A stretch of 64,000 nucleotides of DNA, from the NCBI GenBank assembly GCA_003993805.1, contig RSEF01000012.1:9826727-9890726 (forward strand), in the 5' to 3' direction. Positions 37,445 to 49,100 of this stretch are shown piece by piece. The DNA comes from Himantopus leucocephalus (Eukaryota; Chordata; Aves; Charadriiformes; Recurvirostridae). Position numbers and translations under genes: made by a program. The notes below the pieces were generated by a model. It made no database searches, was not told the DNA's origin, and saw nothing but the letters and a program-made list of their open reading frames with translations. The number at the start of each line of letters is the position of its first letter. Position 1 is the first letter of the stretch.

Positions 37445-40400
37445 CTGGGAAGAAGAACAAAAGAGCATCAGTAGAAGAAGAAATTAAAAATACAAAGTGC
37501 GAGTGCAAGGAAAGCGTGCAGGATGTGGACTAGAAGGAACTAAAAAAAAAAAAAAAAATCATTGCTCAGGACTGGTATGGGATTCCTCTTGGTGGAACTA
37601 CGAACTTTCAGTATAGCAGATCATTTTGCAGTATCCCCACAAGTTTGAAACGCTCTTATTAGTATCATACTCAAACTCATAGCCTTGATTTTATTTCTCC
37701 TTATTAAATGAAAATATATAATCATAGAAAGGTGACACCTTCCTATTGCCTTTTTCAGAACCCTACCTTATCCAAGTCTTTGTTTTCCACAAATCACGAT
37801 TATTTATTACTCCACTTCAATGTTCTTCACCTTACCTTAAAAATAAACTTCCAAACCTCCACTTTATAAACATTTGCCCCTTGGAATGTTAGAAAACTTC
37901 TACAGATCTAACAGATCCCTACAATCATGAGGAAGATCCGAAGTACAGGTCTTTGTTGTAACATTTTTATAGCAACACCCATTCTCACTGACCATGAGGA
38001 CTACCCTGATAATTAAAGCACTCTCTCCACAGGCTCTCTGCGCGTACACCACCAGCACCCCCTCAAAATTCCTCTGGCCGGGTGCTGCAGATTTGGAGGG
38101 GAGATGGGTGTCAGAGAATTTCTCTTCCATCTTCCAAAGCGTAAGCGTGACGCTCCCAAAACAGCAAACTCGGTATACAAGCACGTGCTTAAGCATAACC
38201 TGATCATCAACTAAACAACGATCAATTGTGTGGTTACAGCAACACCTTTTGCCTTTTAGCTCTTTACAACCAGCAGCACTTTACTGCATTCCCACTCCTA
38301 AACTGAACTAGCATTAAGGAAACAGGGCATTGATGGACCAGAACCAAACTTTTTAAGCTTAAAAATAACAAGCAACAATAGCAAGAAGAATGGCACTAGT
38401 TTTTCTTCCCCCATCCCACCTCAAAATCTCCGGTGCCACACAAATTATCACTGGGCAAGAAGACCTTCCAAAACCAGAATTATTAGTCCGTTAAACATGA
38501 ACACAAACCCTGCTAACCTATAGCATCCCAGCAGCACTGCTCTTAACTTTTAATGATCATGGTACAATCACAGAAAATGCTGGTCCAATATGATTAAGCA
38601 GCTGGGACAAACATCCTCGTGGGCTCAGACCTGTCATTTTACGGCCAGCAGCCACTGTTAATGAGAACAATTACATCTGAAAGGCAGTTCTATGCATTTC
38701 CTTCTTTCTACTCCCCTGCTGATGGAAATACAGTGGTATAATAGGGCTTAGATGAGATTTTAAGCTAGGCAGTGAGGGATGGTTGATAAGCAAGCAAGAA
38801 AAGAAGCAGGAGTACATGACATAGGGGGTTTGCAGGAGTGTGGTAGTGGCGCTGTCTGTTTGTTTGTTTTTAAAGCAAAAAGAAATATTTTGGTTCCCGT
38901 GTTTGTCATCCAGCCAACAGGGCCAGAGTAAGGCACGAGCACTATAGACTCACATCTACATTCGCTTGCTCTCAAAGGCACTTGATTGAAGGCAAAATCT
39001 CTGGCTTTGGTTTAACCAGAGCTGCTCTATATCTCCCAGCCCACAAATCAGTTGAAACAGAACAGGAAGGGGGATGACAATCAGCTGCCCCATACATGTA
39101 GCCTGACCAAAGAGATAGCACAGCAACAATAGCGGTACTGCTGCGCAGTTTGGAAATGCCAAAATTATTACTATTTCTGTGACAAAAGAACCAAAGCTAC
39201 CCTTCTGAACCAATATCCATCTGCTAGGCAGAAAAGGACTAAGCAATTTCAACTGAAATGAAACAGATGTACGAAGGCAGGGTGGTCTGGTGGATGACCA
39301 AAGGAACTTGATTCTCTTGCTGATTTTCTGCATAACACCCATAAAATCAGATTACTAAACAAGTGATTTGTACGTCCTTAAGGAGAAAATAAATAAGGAA
39401 AAAAACAAGAGTAACATAGTACTGACCCTTCTACACAATTCAGATGGAAAGTGATTTTGATGTAAAGTGTATTTCAAGGAAAAAAAAATTATAAAAAGAG
39501 TCAAAAGATCAACTCTTAAAAATGCAAGAAAGCTTCTGCTTAATTTAAGTAAATTAATTATGTGGCAGCGCTACTCTCCTGAGGTAGCAGATTATTCTGG
39601 GAGCACAAAACCAACACGTGTAACAATACTGGTGAGCAAGAGGCTTTATTCTGCTTCTGGCAAGACGTGGATAGGAGATCTCTGGAAGGGAACACAAACC
39701 AAATACCTAATCTCTCAAGTGGTGCGCTGATCTGCATGATGACGACCCATGGAGTCCCAAGCAGACCAGACTTGATCTGGGGTGCTCACAGCGAATAATG
39801 CCTCCACAGCAATGCACCCTGCAGCGGACACACATTCTGTCAGTGACTTGCCCAGGGTCTTGCAAAATTGATGTCAAAGAATCAATACCGGACCTCCCAA
39901 CTGAAGACTCAGTATACTCCCCGTTCTTCCCTCTAAGTAATTTCTCCCATATTATCTTCCATTATGTCCCACTTATCGCCCATAAGTCGTATCATGAACC
40001 AGAGGTTGCAGAGAAAACTTTTACTCACAACTCAAACATTTTCAATGCCTTGCTTGTTTTCAAGAGCTGCTGTTTCAGTGCATTGAAGTATACTAAGAAA
40101 CATTCTATTTGTGACAGATCTGCTTGAAAGTTGCTTTCTGTTTCCCTCTATCCCCAGCTGTTATTACTAGAAACTTTAGTACGCTTTATGATGATGTTTG
40201 AAGTATGAACGGCACAGTCAGAGCATGTGTCATTTGAAATATTCACTGTTCCAAACTGGGTTAGGCAACAAGGGACATTTTGTATGAATACAGGATATTT
40301 ATTAAGAGTTTCTCTAGTCCTGCTGCTTATTCCCTACCCGAAGTCAGAAGCCTGTGATGTCCCAGACAGAACTGCCTGCTATGGAGATGATTACAATTTC

Positions 40401-42854
40401 ACAGGGGACTGAGATTGCAGGTGCCAAACAAAGATTCAGATACACTTTTCACATAAAGGCAGTTAGAACTAAAGAAGGAAGGAGACGGGAAGACATGCAT
40501 GATAACACACTGGTTTGAAAATCATATATCAGAAAGCTGCATTTCACATCCATGCTGCAGAAGCTACATCTGAGCGTGAACATATCATGCAAGAGATGAC
40601 CAAAGCCCAGAGATGACACCTAAGAAGCTGTAGTGTAGAACACAGCAGAGAGCGTGATGTCCAAGGAGTATGAAGACAGAAACAAAGCAGAGGGAAGGGA
40701 GGAAGAACATAGTTAGTTGTAGAACACACGAATGCACCTAAAACTTAGAAAAGTAGCATGGGACAGCATGTACTTGCAAAAAAGAATGTATGCAATAGGC
40801 AATTGTCTTCTATACAAAAACTAGGTGTAAGATAGACTCCGGAAATGCTCAAGAATTCCCTGTGATGGTGTCAGAAGTTACAAGCATTGCATTCTTACAA
40901 AAGCACAGTGACGGTATCCTACTAGCATGCTACTACAGCTTCCATGGGCATGGACCCATGGACTGGTTGGGGGCTCTTTCAAGTTCTTTCTTTGTTTTAT
41001 CTTTACACTTTTCCCACAGCCCAAAGTTTTTCAGGTTATCTCAGTGCTGCTTTGAAGAGCGACAAAGAGCCAGGGTAGAGTCATGTGCGATTCCCTGCCT
41101 CCTCCTCTCCCTTTATCAAGTAACCCATTTAGAAACAAACTGTGAAAGCACATTTCGAAAGCTATGCACTACATACCAGCTCAACTAAAGAATTCAAGCA
41201 CTGCCCTGCTAGCTGACAGGCAGGCCAAAAGAAATATTTTACAAGCCTCTTAATTGAGGTAATGAAATATTATTGGTTCATTCTCTATGAACAAAGCCAG
41301 ACGCTCTTAGCCTCGTCCTGAACTGACACCAACATGCAACACATCAGACTGTGCAACCGATCTTCTAGAGCTGGGCTTCATCTAGCTACATCCATTCACA
41401 GATTAGCTTTGGCTTTGCCCCTCATGAAATATCACCAGATTTTTTATTATTTTTGATCACAGTGCCTTCTCATCACCTTGTTAAACATGAAAACCGGGAA
41501 GGAAATCTGCTTGAAAAAAGGGGCTTCTCGGCAGGGTCATATTACAGCAGGGAACGTGGCACCCAGAAATAAAGCGCAGCGATAGCATAGCCCACAGCTG
41601 ATGGCTACCATCAGGCTGTCTCTCTCTGCAATACTGTTGGGATTCTGGGATTTGGGGAGAAGGCATGGAGAAGACTGTACTGGAGGGAAAAAAACCCACC
41701 CCTCTCTGCAAAGGGCAAGTCGAGCTAGAAGGAAAGGTCCATACCTCAACCTATAAAGAACTTCCTCAAAGGCAAGTCACAGCACTTGGCAAGAACATTG
41801 CAAAAATATTTATCTTCTTGGCAAAACACATTCACCAGTCACAGACTAACTAGTGGGATGACGCCTAGAATATCAGTCGGAGGCAGTCCGGGGAAAGAAG
41901 CTACAAGGATAAAGGAAAGGTCCTTAAGTCTCTATCAAATGCCTTGTTTCTACATCATCCTGTCTTTGCTGAGAGGAGTTATCAGCTTCCCCCAAAGGTA
42001 TCCAGTAACATCTCAGCAGCAGCACAGCAGAGATGTTTTGGCTGAGTACCTCAGCTTGCCACACTTCACAACTGCAAATCCTTATACCTCATGCTTTCCC
42101 ATGTCTCTTCCAGTCCTGGTAGCGGTCCAGGTGGCAGGGGAGAAAAAACAAATGCTATTAAAGGCTCCAAGACTAGAAGAAGGAATTGACAGCAATGCAC
42201 TGAAGAACAGAACTAGCTCCAAAATTAGCTAACTGGCATGCTCCTCACCAAGCCTAAAGGGAATGGCAGAGCTGAAAGGGCAACACTCAAACAGCAAGAG
42301 GCAGCTTGCGCACACCATGCCTGAGACTGAACAGCAGAACTTTACAGGGAGGCTTGTACAGGACAACTAACCATGGGGGAGCCCTGACTCAACCTCCACT
42401 TGCTTCAGCAGAAACATCACCACTACTGTGGAGCCGCCTGCAGTCACTATCGCAGACACGTGAGGCCTACAAAATCACTTGCTTTTTGTCCTTTCTCTCA
42501 TTCTGTTGAAGGCAGGTGACTGGGTTTTGTTTTGTGTCAGAACCCAGATGCAGACTCATGGCCTTAAAAAGCAGTACTGGTGTAACCTTCATTTCCTCCT
42601 GTTTCTGCGACTGTCTTAGCCAACAACACACATCACCAGATCAAGTTTGGTTTCAGCAGCTGTAAGCTACACAAAAGGAACCAGTGAAAATCTTTATGGA
42701 GGAAATAATATGCAATTTTCTAGCTGAACACCTTTTAAAATGTAATGACAGAAAATAAAATCCTGCATCTGTGCTCAGCAATAACAATCTGTATGCACGC
42801 AGTAACAACATGACACTTGGAATAAGCAAGATCCAGACAAAAAAGAGAGCTTAC
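37445..42854 (-). other. CHCHD6: CHCHD6 intron (5.4 kb)
   Basis: This interval lies between the predicted microexon and the coiled-coil exon. It holds an A17 run at 37,542-37,558 and otherwise unique sequence. A 148-codon plus-strand frame at 41,786-42,232 resembles nothing I know and has no visible gene signals. If the microexon is not real, this is part of one longer intron. Confidence 0.75.
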
Positions 42855-42875
42855 CCAGGCGTCCAAATCCGCAGG
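42855..42875 (-). CDS. CHCHD6: Predicted 21-nt CHCHD6 microexon
   Basis: Read from 42875 down to 42855, seven codons (Pro-Ala-Asp-Leu-Asp-Ala-Trp) lie between a strong acceptor and a strong donor (CTGG|GTAAGC, GT at 42854-42853). The acceptor AG at 42877-42876 follows about 50 bases that are almost all pyrimidine (42,930-42,878). A branch-like CTGAT lies just upstream, with its A near 42,932. Length and phase (0/0) fit exactly before the exon at 37444, so inclusion adds seven residues to the coiled coil without shifting the frame. I know of no counterpart in human MIC25, and similarity cannot be judged for so short a peptide. It may be alternatively spliced, bird-specific, or an unused pseudo-exon. 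Confidence 0.45.
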
Positions 42876-45225
42876 CTTGGAATAAAGAGAGTGCACGAGA
42901 GAAAGGAAGGGAAAGAGAAGAAAAAGAGAAATCAGTGATTTATGGAGGCCGCCTGCTGCTGCGCAATATAGCTTTTAGGATGACAAGTTTAGAAGAGTTC
43001 CTTAAAAACGACAAGCATCTTAAACAGTGCAGTGCTGTCCCCTATTGGGAACTGTGCTATTAAAGCAAAACAAAAGCACATGCACCCCAAAAAATAAACA
43101 CAAAGCAAAGCCCCCAAAGGCTGCTGCAGGATTGCCCTTTAGGGTAGAAACTAAGGGAAGACAGCTGTGAAGCAGCAAGTTTCAGGGAGTCATGCAAGGT
43201 CATGCACAAGGTTAGAGATGCTGATATCCAAACCATGCACCAATGACCGCGGCAATGTCGGGCACACTCAAAGGGAGGTGGCCAACAACTGCGCCGTTTC
43301 CAAATTACCTGCAAAGAACAAGTATCCTTTTGCAAGGGCATTTTTGAATGTACAAGCTGACCCACGTAGCAAGTCATCATCTTTACTGGACACTTTCAAA
43401 GAGTGCTTCCTAATAAAAGCCAGTTGGCTGATCAGCTTTGTGACCAGATCCCCCTTCATAGGCAATTGAACACATCTTCAGTGCACAGTCCAAACCTCTG
43501 CCAAATCCAAGCTGCCTTCACCTGCTCCTTTTGTCGGCAAGCCTATTTAAGTACGAGGACCAGCAGGCTGCACTATCACTTCTTATTTACTTAATACTAC
43601 TTTTTATTTACACAGTAACCCAGCAGCAGCAAAGCACGTAGAAGATGATAAACATTTCACGCCCATAACCATCTCCTTCTGAAGCCAAGGCATTTATGAA
43701 GCAGCCACAGTTCTCATTTGTTGTCAAGGGCTGCGAGCCTTCCCTGCCTCTCAGGGCTACCCTCAATCAGCAGCACGTTCACTAAGAAGGAACTTCAGAA
43801 AGCCTGGCCTTTTTTATTATGATTATTTATTTGAGGGGAGTTGACAGGGCAGGAGGAACTCTTGGTCATAGTTCAGTGCCAGAGGGAGCAGACGGTGGAG
43901 TACAGTATGTTTATGGGATCTGCCATCATTTTAATGGCACAGAGCGGCTACATCAGGTATCTGAGGGATGATGTGTCATCAGCTCTGCGTGTCGTCCATC
44001 CTCATCCTTTGCAACAGCTGAGAAGGCTGGAACCGAACATCTACAGTTCAACTGGGGGTAGCCAATTCCCCCCTTCCTGCAGACAGGTTTTATACAGCAG
44101 CATCAAGTCCTTGGCCAAACAAACCAATACACAACAGGTGCTCACTGGTAATCTCTGGCTGATCTTGACAAAGTCTGATTTGAATAACATTTTTCTTCCT
44201 GCAGATTTTTTTACAATCAGGACAGATGTGCTTAGTTTTGGTTTTTTCATTTTAGCAATTGCAATGCAGTCCATCCTCAGCAGATGGACAGGAGGAACAC
44301 AGGGCTCTTTATGGTGCATGTTATTACTTCAGCAGGTAGGTCATGCACACCAGTAGCTCTTTACTGGATTTACATCTGTCATCCCTGGGGTGTCTAAGCC
44401 ATTAACTGTCACATTCCTGGTGGACAAATGCTTGCATGACAAAATGAACATGAGGTACTAACTCAGTGGCACTGGACAGCTGCTGAGAAGAGAGCAAGGA
44501 GAAGGAACTGGCCCTATCACTGAGAGGTGGTCCCTCTTATACCCCTATAAGATATAATGGACAATAGCGGAATTAAAATTTTAAGAAAGATAACGCTGTC
44601 ACTAAGCACAGGGCATCTCTTCTGCAGGTACTGCCAAAGGCTTTAACTTTGTCACCTTTCAGGAGGGGGGGAAATTATTACTCCAAGCATAGACAGATAC
44701 ACTCCACTGAATGGAAACAGGAAAATTAAAACAAGTGTAGATGCAGTAGGACATACTGCTGCACTGGGAAAAAATAACTACATTTGGAGTGAAGCACAGA
44801 CTAAATAAAATATAATAACAAAATAATACAAAAATGAAAACTGAAGAGGGCTACTAGTTTAAGTTTTGTTACCTCGTAAGCCCGTGCCAAAATTTTTTAG
44901 TAGAGCTGCATTTACCAATACGGACTGATAATAAAAGACACAGCATGTCCACTAATATTTTCAAAGCTTAAGTAAACTGTTTAAGAAATGAGCAACATCT
45001 GGATTCCTTGCTTCCTAACTGAGTGACTTTCATTTCCAGCTCCCACCTGTGAGCTTGCAACCTTTACGATCCCTGCCATCTTTTAGCACCCTTGGTCAAT
45101 AGGGCAGTACTCTTCTGCTAAAACAAGGGTTAATTTCTCTTCCAGGTAGCCCACTAGATAGCAATCACAGGAAGCTCAATAAATACTGGACTTAATCGTT
45201 CAGGGTCAAAACCAAACCAAGATAT

Positions 45226-46137
45226 TCCTTCTTGACAGTGGGATCGAGTGTACCCTCAGCAAGTTTGTGGACAACACCAAGCTGAGTGGTGCGGTTGACA
45301 CGCCTGAGGTTGCCAACCAGACCTGGACAGGCTCAAGAAGTGAGCCTATGTGAACCTCATGAGGTTCAATAAGGCCAAGTGCAGGGTCCTGTACCTGGGT
45401 TGGGGCAACGCCGGGTATCAATACAGGCTGGGGGATTGAGAGCAGCCCTGCTGAGAAGGACTTGATGGTACTGGTAGATGAAAAGCTCAACATAAGCTGA
45501 CAATGTGTGCTCACAGCCCAGAAAGCCAACCGTATCCTGGGCTGCATCAAAAAAAAGCATGGCCAGCAGATGGAGGGAGGTGATCCTGCTCCTCTACTCC
45601 ACTCTCCTGTGACCCCATCTGGAGTACTGCATCCAGCTCTGGAGCCCTCAACACAGGAAAGACATGGACCTGTTGGAGCGGGTCCAAAGGAGGGCGACAA
45701 AAATGATCAGAGGGACAGAACACCTCTCCTATGAGGAAAGGCTGAGAGACAGGGTTTTTCAGCCTGGAGAAAAGAGAAGGCTCCAGGAAGACCTTCTTGC
45801 GGCCTTCCAGTACTTAAAGGGGGCCTACAAGAAAGATAGGGACAAACTTTTTAGCAGGGCTTGTTGCAATAGGACAACAGGTAATGGTTTTAAACTAAAA
45901 GAGAGCAGATTTAGAACAGATAAAAGGAAGAAGTTTTTTACAATGCGGGTGATGAAACACTAGCACGGGTTGCCTGGAGAGCTGGTAGATGCCCCATCCC
46001 TGGAAACATTCAAGGTCAGGTTGGACAGGGCTCTGAGCAACCTGATCTAGTTGAAGATATCCCTGCCCATTGCAGGGAGGTTAGAATAGATGACCTTTAA
46101 AGGTCCCTTACAACCCAAACTATTCTGTGATTCTTGA
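45226..46137 (+). mobile_element. CR1 LINE, 5'-truncated copy
   Basis: About 0.9 kb of the 3' part of a chicken-repeat-1 non-LTR retrotransposon. The 5' end is cut within the reverse transcriptase gene (start near cttgacagtgggatcgagtg). The 3' end is the usual short CR1 tail with the octamer-like ending ctattctgtgattctt. The frame opening Met-Asp-Leu-Leu-Glu-Arg-Val-Gln at 45,664 runs through the conserved Ala-Phe-Gln-Tyr-Leu-Lys-Gly region to 45,963. There a TAG replaces the Trp codon expected after Lys-His. The same frame then continues to the natural end (Leu-Ser-Asn-Leu-Ile-stop near 46,051). Deletions and a TGA near 45,610 also break the upstream part. The copy is dead. It is much less decayed than the relic at 34.2 kb, and it is the main evidence for a bird genome. 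Confidence 0.93.
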
Positions 46138-49100
46138 CTGTACCAGAGGCAAAAGGCTATTGAAACAGGATCTCAGGCCAAACCAGCAACCCCTGTCCTA
46201 GGTATTTACATGGGGGAAAAGATACAGTCCGCTTGGAGAAGATATCTGGTTAGATATGGGAATTACATAAGTAATGCATCTGTGCTTCCAAGAACTGTAC
46301 ATTTCAGCACTGATTCTTCAGGCAGGGGTTGCTTTCCCACATATGTATCAACAATCCAACTTCCAGTGAAATCATGAATACAGCACCAAATTAGTATATC
46401 ACACATACAGACTATTTCCAGCATCTTTTCCCAAACCCATACACCACATTACCCATAAATGACTGCCATAACGGGCACATCATTCGTGTCTGTCATGGTC
46501 TAGGCAAATGTAAAAATGGCAGTAAGCAATCAAAACAGTTCTGCAATTGGGGGGAACAGGGAGGAAGGGATCAGCATGATAAAGCAGCAGCCTTAGGAAG
46601 GGCAATGCCTTTGCAACCTGACCGGAACCAGCTTCACCCTAGATGTCCGTCACTTTGCCATAGTCAGTAACTCTGTCATATAACTAATTTCACTACAGCA
46701 CGACCAATGACTCAGGAATCCAGACTACCAGCCGGGTAGAGATCTCTCCTACTTCAGAACTCAACACAGAGTATTTTTAGGGGCACTGCCAACTTTGGGA
46801 GTGGAAGATAGAGTGGGAGATGCGAGAAATGAGAGGCAGCAGGTGCCCAAAACCCAAGACAGCTGCTGGCAACAACTTTTGCACTCATGTCAGTATCTGA
46901 AGAGCTCTGCAGCACATATTCTAACATCTTGATGACCAGACTTCATCACTGAATGAGCAAAGAGTCATTTCTTCTTAAGGCAATAATCCAGCTCTAAACT
47001 TTTCCACGATGATAAGAATTAAAGCATTTAAAGAATATATCTAGACATTCAGTAACCACTCCAGACCCTTAAACACTTCCAGTTTAGTGGAAAATTGAAG
47101 CAGTATCAATATTAAATGTAATGAGAGTCAGAGATGTAACCAGCTGACAAGGGAGAGGAAGCAGGAAGAGACCCTGAACAGCAATCAATTTTGAGGAAAG
47201 GCTGTGATGAAATTGCTCAACTCTAATGTATACAGAGCATACAAAATTGTATAAACATGAAGATGGGAAGCAGCAGAAAAGCCCTCTGCCCTTTTATGAT
47301 TCAGGGACAACTGCACTTCTAATACTTATGGCATTGCTGCAAATAGGTTTGCAATGCTGACAGTTGATAGCTTTCATTTAAAACAAAATAAAGAGAAACC
47401 TGTTTTATAAAATCAAAAGTAAACTATCTGCTTTCATTGCCTGCTTTAATACTTCAGGCCGTTCCCACACTCTCCTTCTCCCATCCCCGCTTCTAAACAT
47501 GCATACAGAGTTTTCATTTTGTAGACTACCAACAGACAAGGCATTCGATGTCTGTAGAAATCCTGCAGAGTGTAGGCTCTCTAGAGATGTATGCTCAAGA
47601 TGCTTATTTCTGATAGCAGGTGAGTCAACAACTCCCTCTAAATTTTTACCTCCTTGCTTAAATTCCTACTCTGCCTGTTAGATATAAGAATCTCCAAGTC
47701 CCTGACCAATTTAGCCAAAAAAAAAAAAAAGCTCTCAAGAGAGGGCATCATGAAATTCTGTATTAATTATGACTTCCTATCCCAGAACATATTTCAGACC
47801 CTACTGAGTCAACGAGGTATTTTCTCATAAAGCTCGAATCAAAGGCCACTCAACTATTCTTGGATTATTTCTAGCTCATAATCATTAATACAGACTCCCA
47901 TTATGCTAGCCTAAGGGCAGCATATGGCTTTCTAGGGATAGGACAGACGGGGGAAAATAACAGTTACGCATGCCTACATCCCAATCTCATTTCTGTGCGT
48001 GCATATGGGGACATAGCTTTCTCTTGCCAGATTCTTAAATACCAAATATATTAGCTTCCGAGTCAAACATAGTACTTCAAACACAACCACTGTTTTGCAA
48101 AAAAATCAAGATGACATGCATAATCAACCCATGTGCCTCCAAGCAGTAAAAATGATGAACCATGTGAGTTCAGAAGGAATTCCCTTCCCACACTTGCTCC
48201 CAGACACTATATGCAATTTTTACCTGCCTCTGAACAAAACAGATCTTTATAGGCACCAGCCAACGGATACAGGTTTAGTATAGTACAGTGAATACAAAGT
48301 TCCTGCCACAAGATTAGAAATCTAATTTCTTTTCATTGAAAAAAATATTATCTCAAATACTATACAGTTTAAGAGAAATACAGTTGACTTTGGAGTTGCT
48401 TTTTAATACGGGCAAAGATTGTCTTAATTACATGGTTGAGTAAGAAAATTCTTGAAAGCCTTCAGTCATGGTCATGCAACCCGTGTCAGTCTCTGTGAAT
48501 CCTTCTGCAGGTGGAGAGTCAGGTGCACTTTCAAACATCACAGTTTACGTCTTTACCCACTTTGACAGTCTCGTAAATTTTCCTCTTCCTGATCTTTCAT
48601 CCCAGACATACATAAAGCACACTTTACACAGCATTACAGGGTCAGTGTCTTCCTGAGGGCAGAATCCAACCTACCAGTTTGCCAAGATGCATGTGGGAAA
48701 GACATACAGTAATCGACATTTAGTATAAACCAAGTGGATTCCAAAGCCTTAGAGAAAGGACCACAAAAAGCATAGGGGACTCAAGTGAAAATAAATGGTC
48801 TGGGCTAGTACACATACACAATCATGCTTTAGTAAGGTGTTACCTATGGAGTAAAAATGGAGTCAAAGTTTGTAGAAAGATATTAGAGGCTGCCCAGGAA
48901 AGAAAAAACAGAAATAAGGAACGTCACCACAATCTCCCTTATTTCTATGATCACTAAAGAGAGACAGGCAGTCAGCATTAAATTTCCCTACAACCAGCTC
49001 TGAAAACGTACCTCGGTCTTTGCCTGCAGCATTCCCTACATCCTAGGCCACAGCCAGTGTTATGAAAAGGCTGCCAATTAAGTTGTGGTTTTGAGCTATA

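Noticed and set aside
41786..42232. A 148-codon plus-strand open frame
   Set aside because: The residue pattern resembles no known protein, and it lies inside the CHCHD6 intron without supporting signals.
43841..44356. A 171-codon plus-strand open frame
   Set aside because: No family similarity, no Kozak-like context or splice signals that I could see, and a minus-strand frame is open over the same interval. Chance cannot be excluded without conservation data.
49012..49023. A 12-nt minus-strand microexon (Ala-Lys-Thr-Glu) before a GAG|GTACGT donor
   Set aside because: Phase and donor are good, but the sequence before the AG (gatgtagggaatgctgcag) has no polypyrimidine tract.
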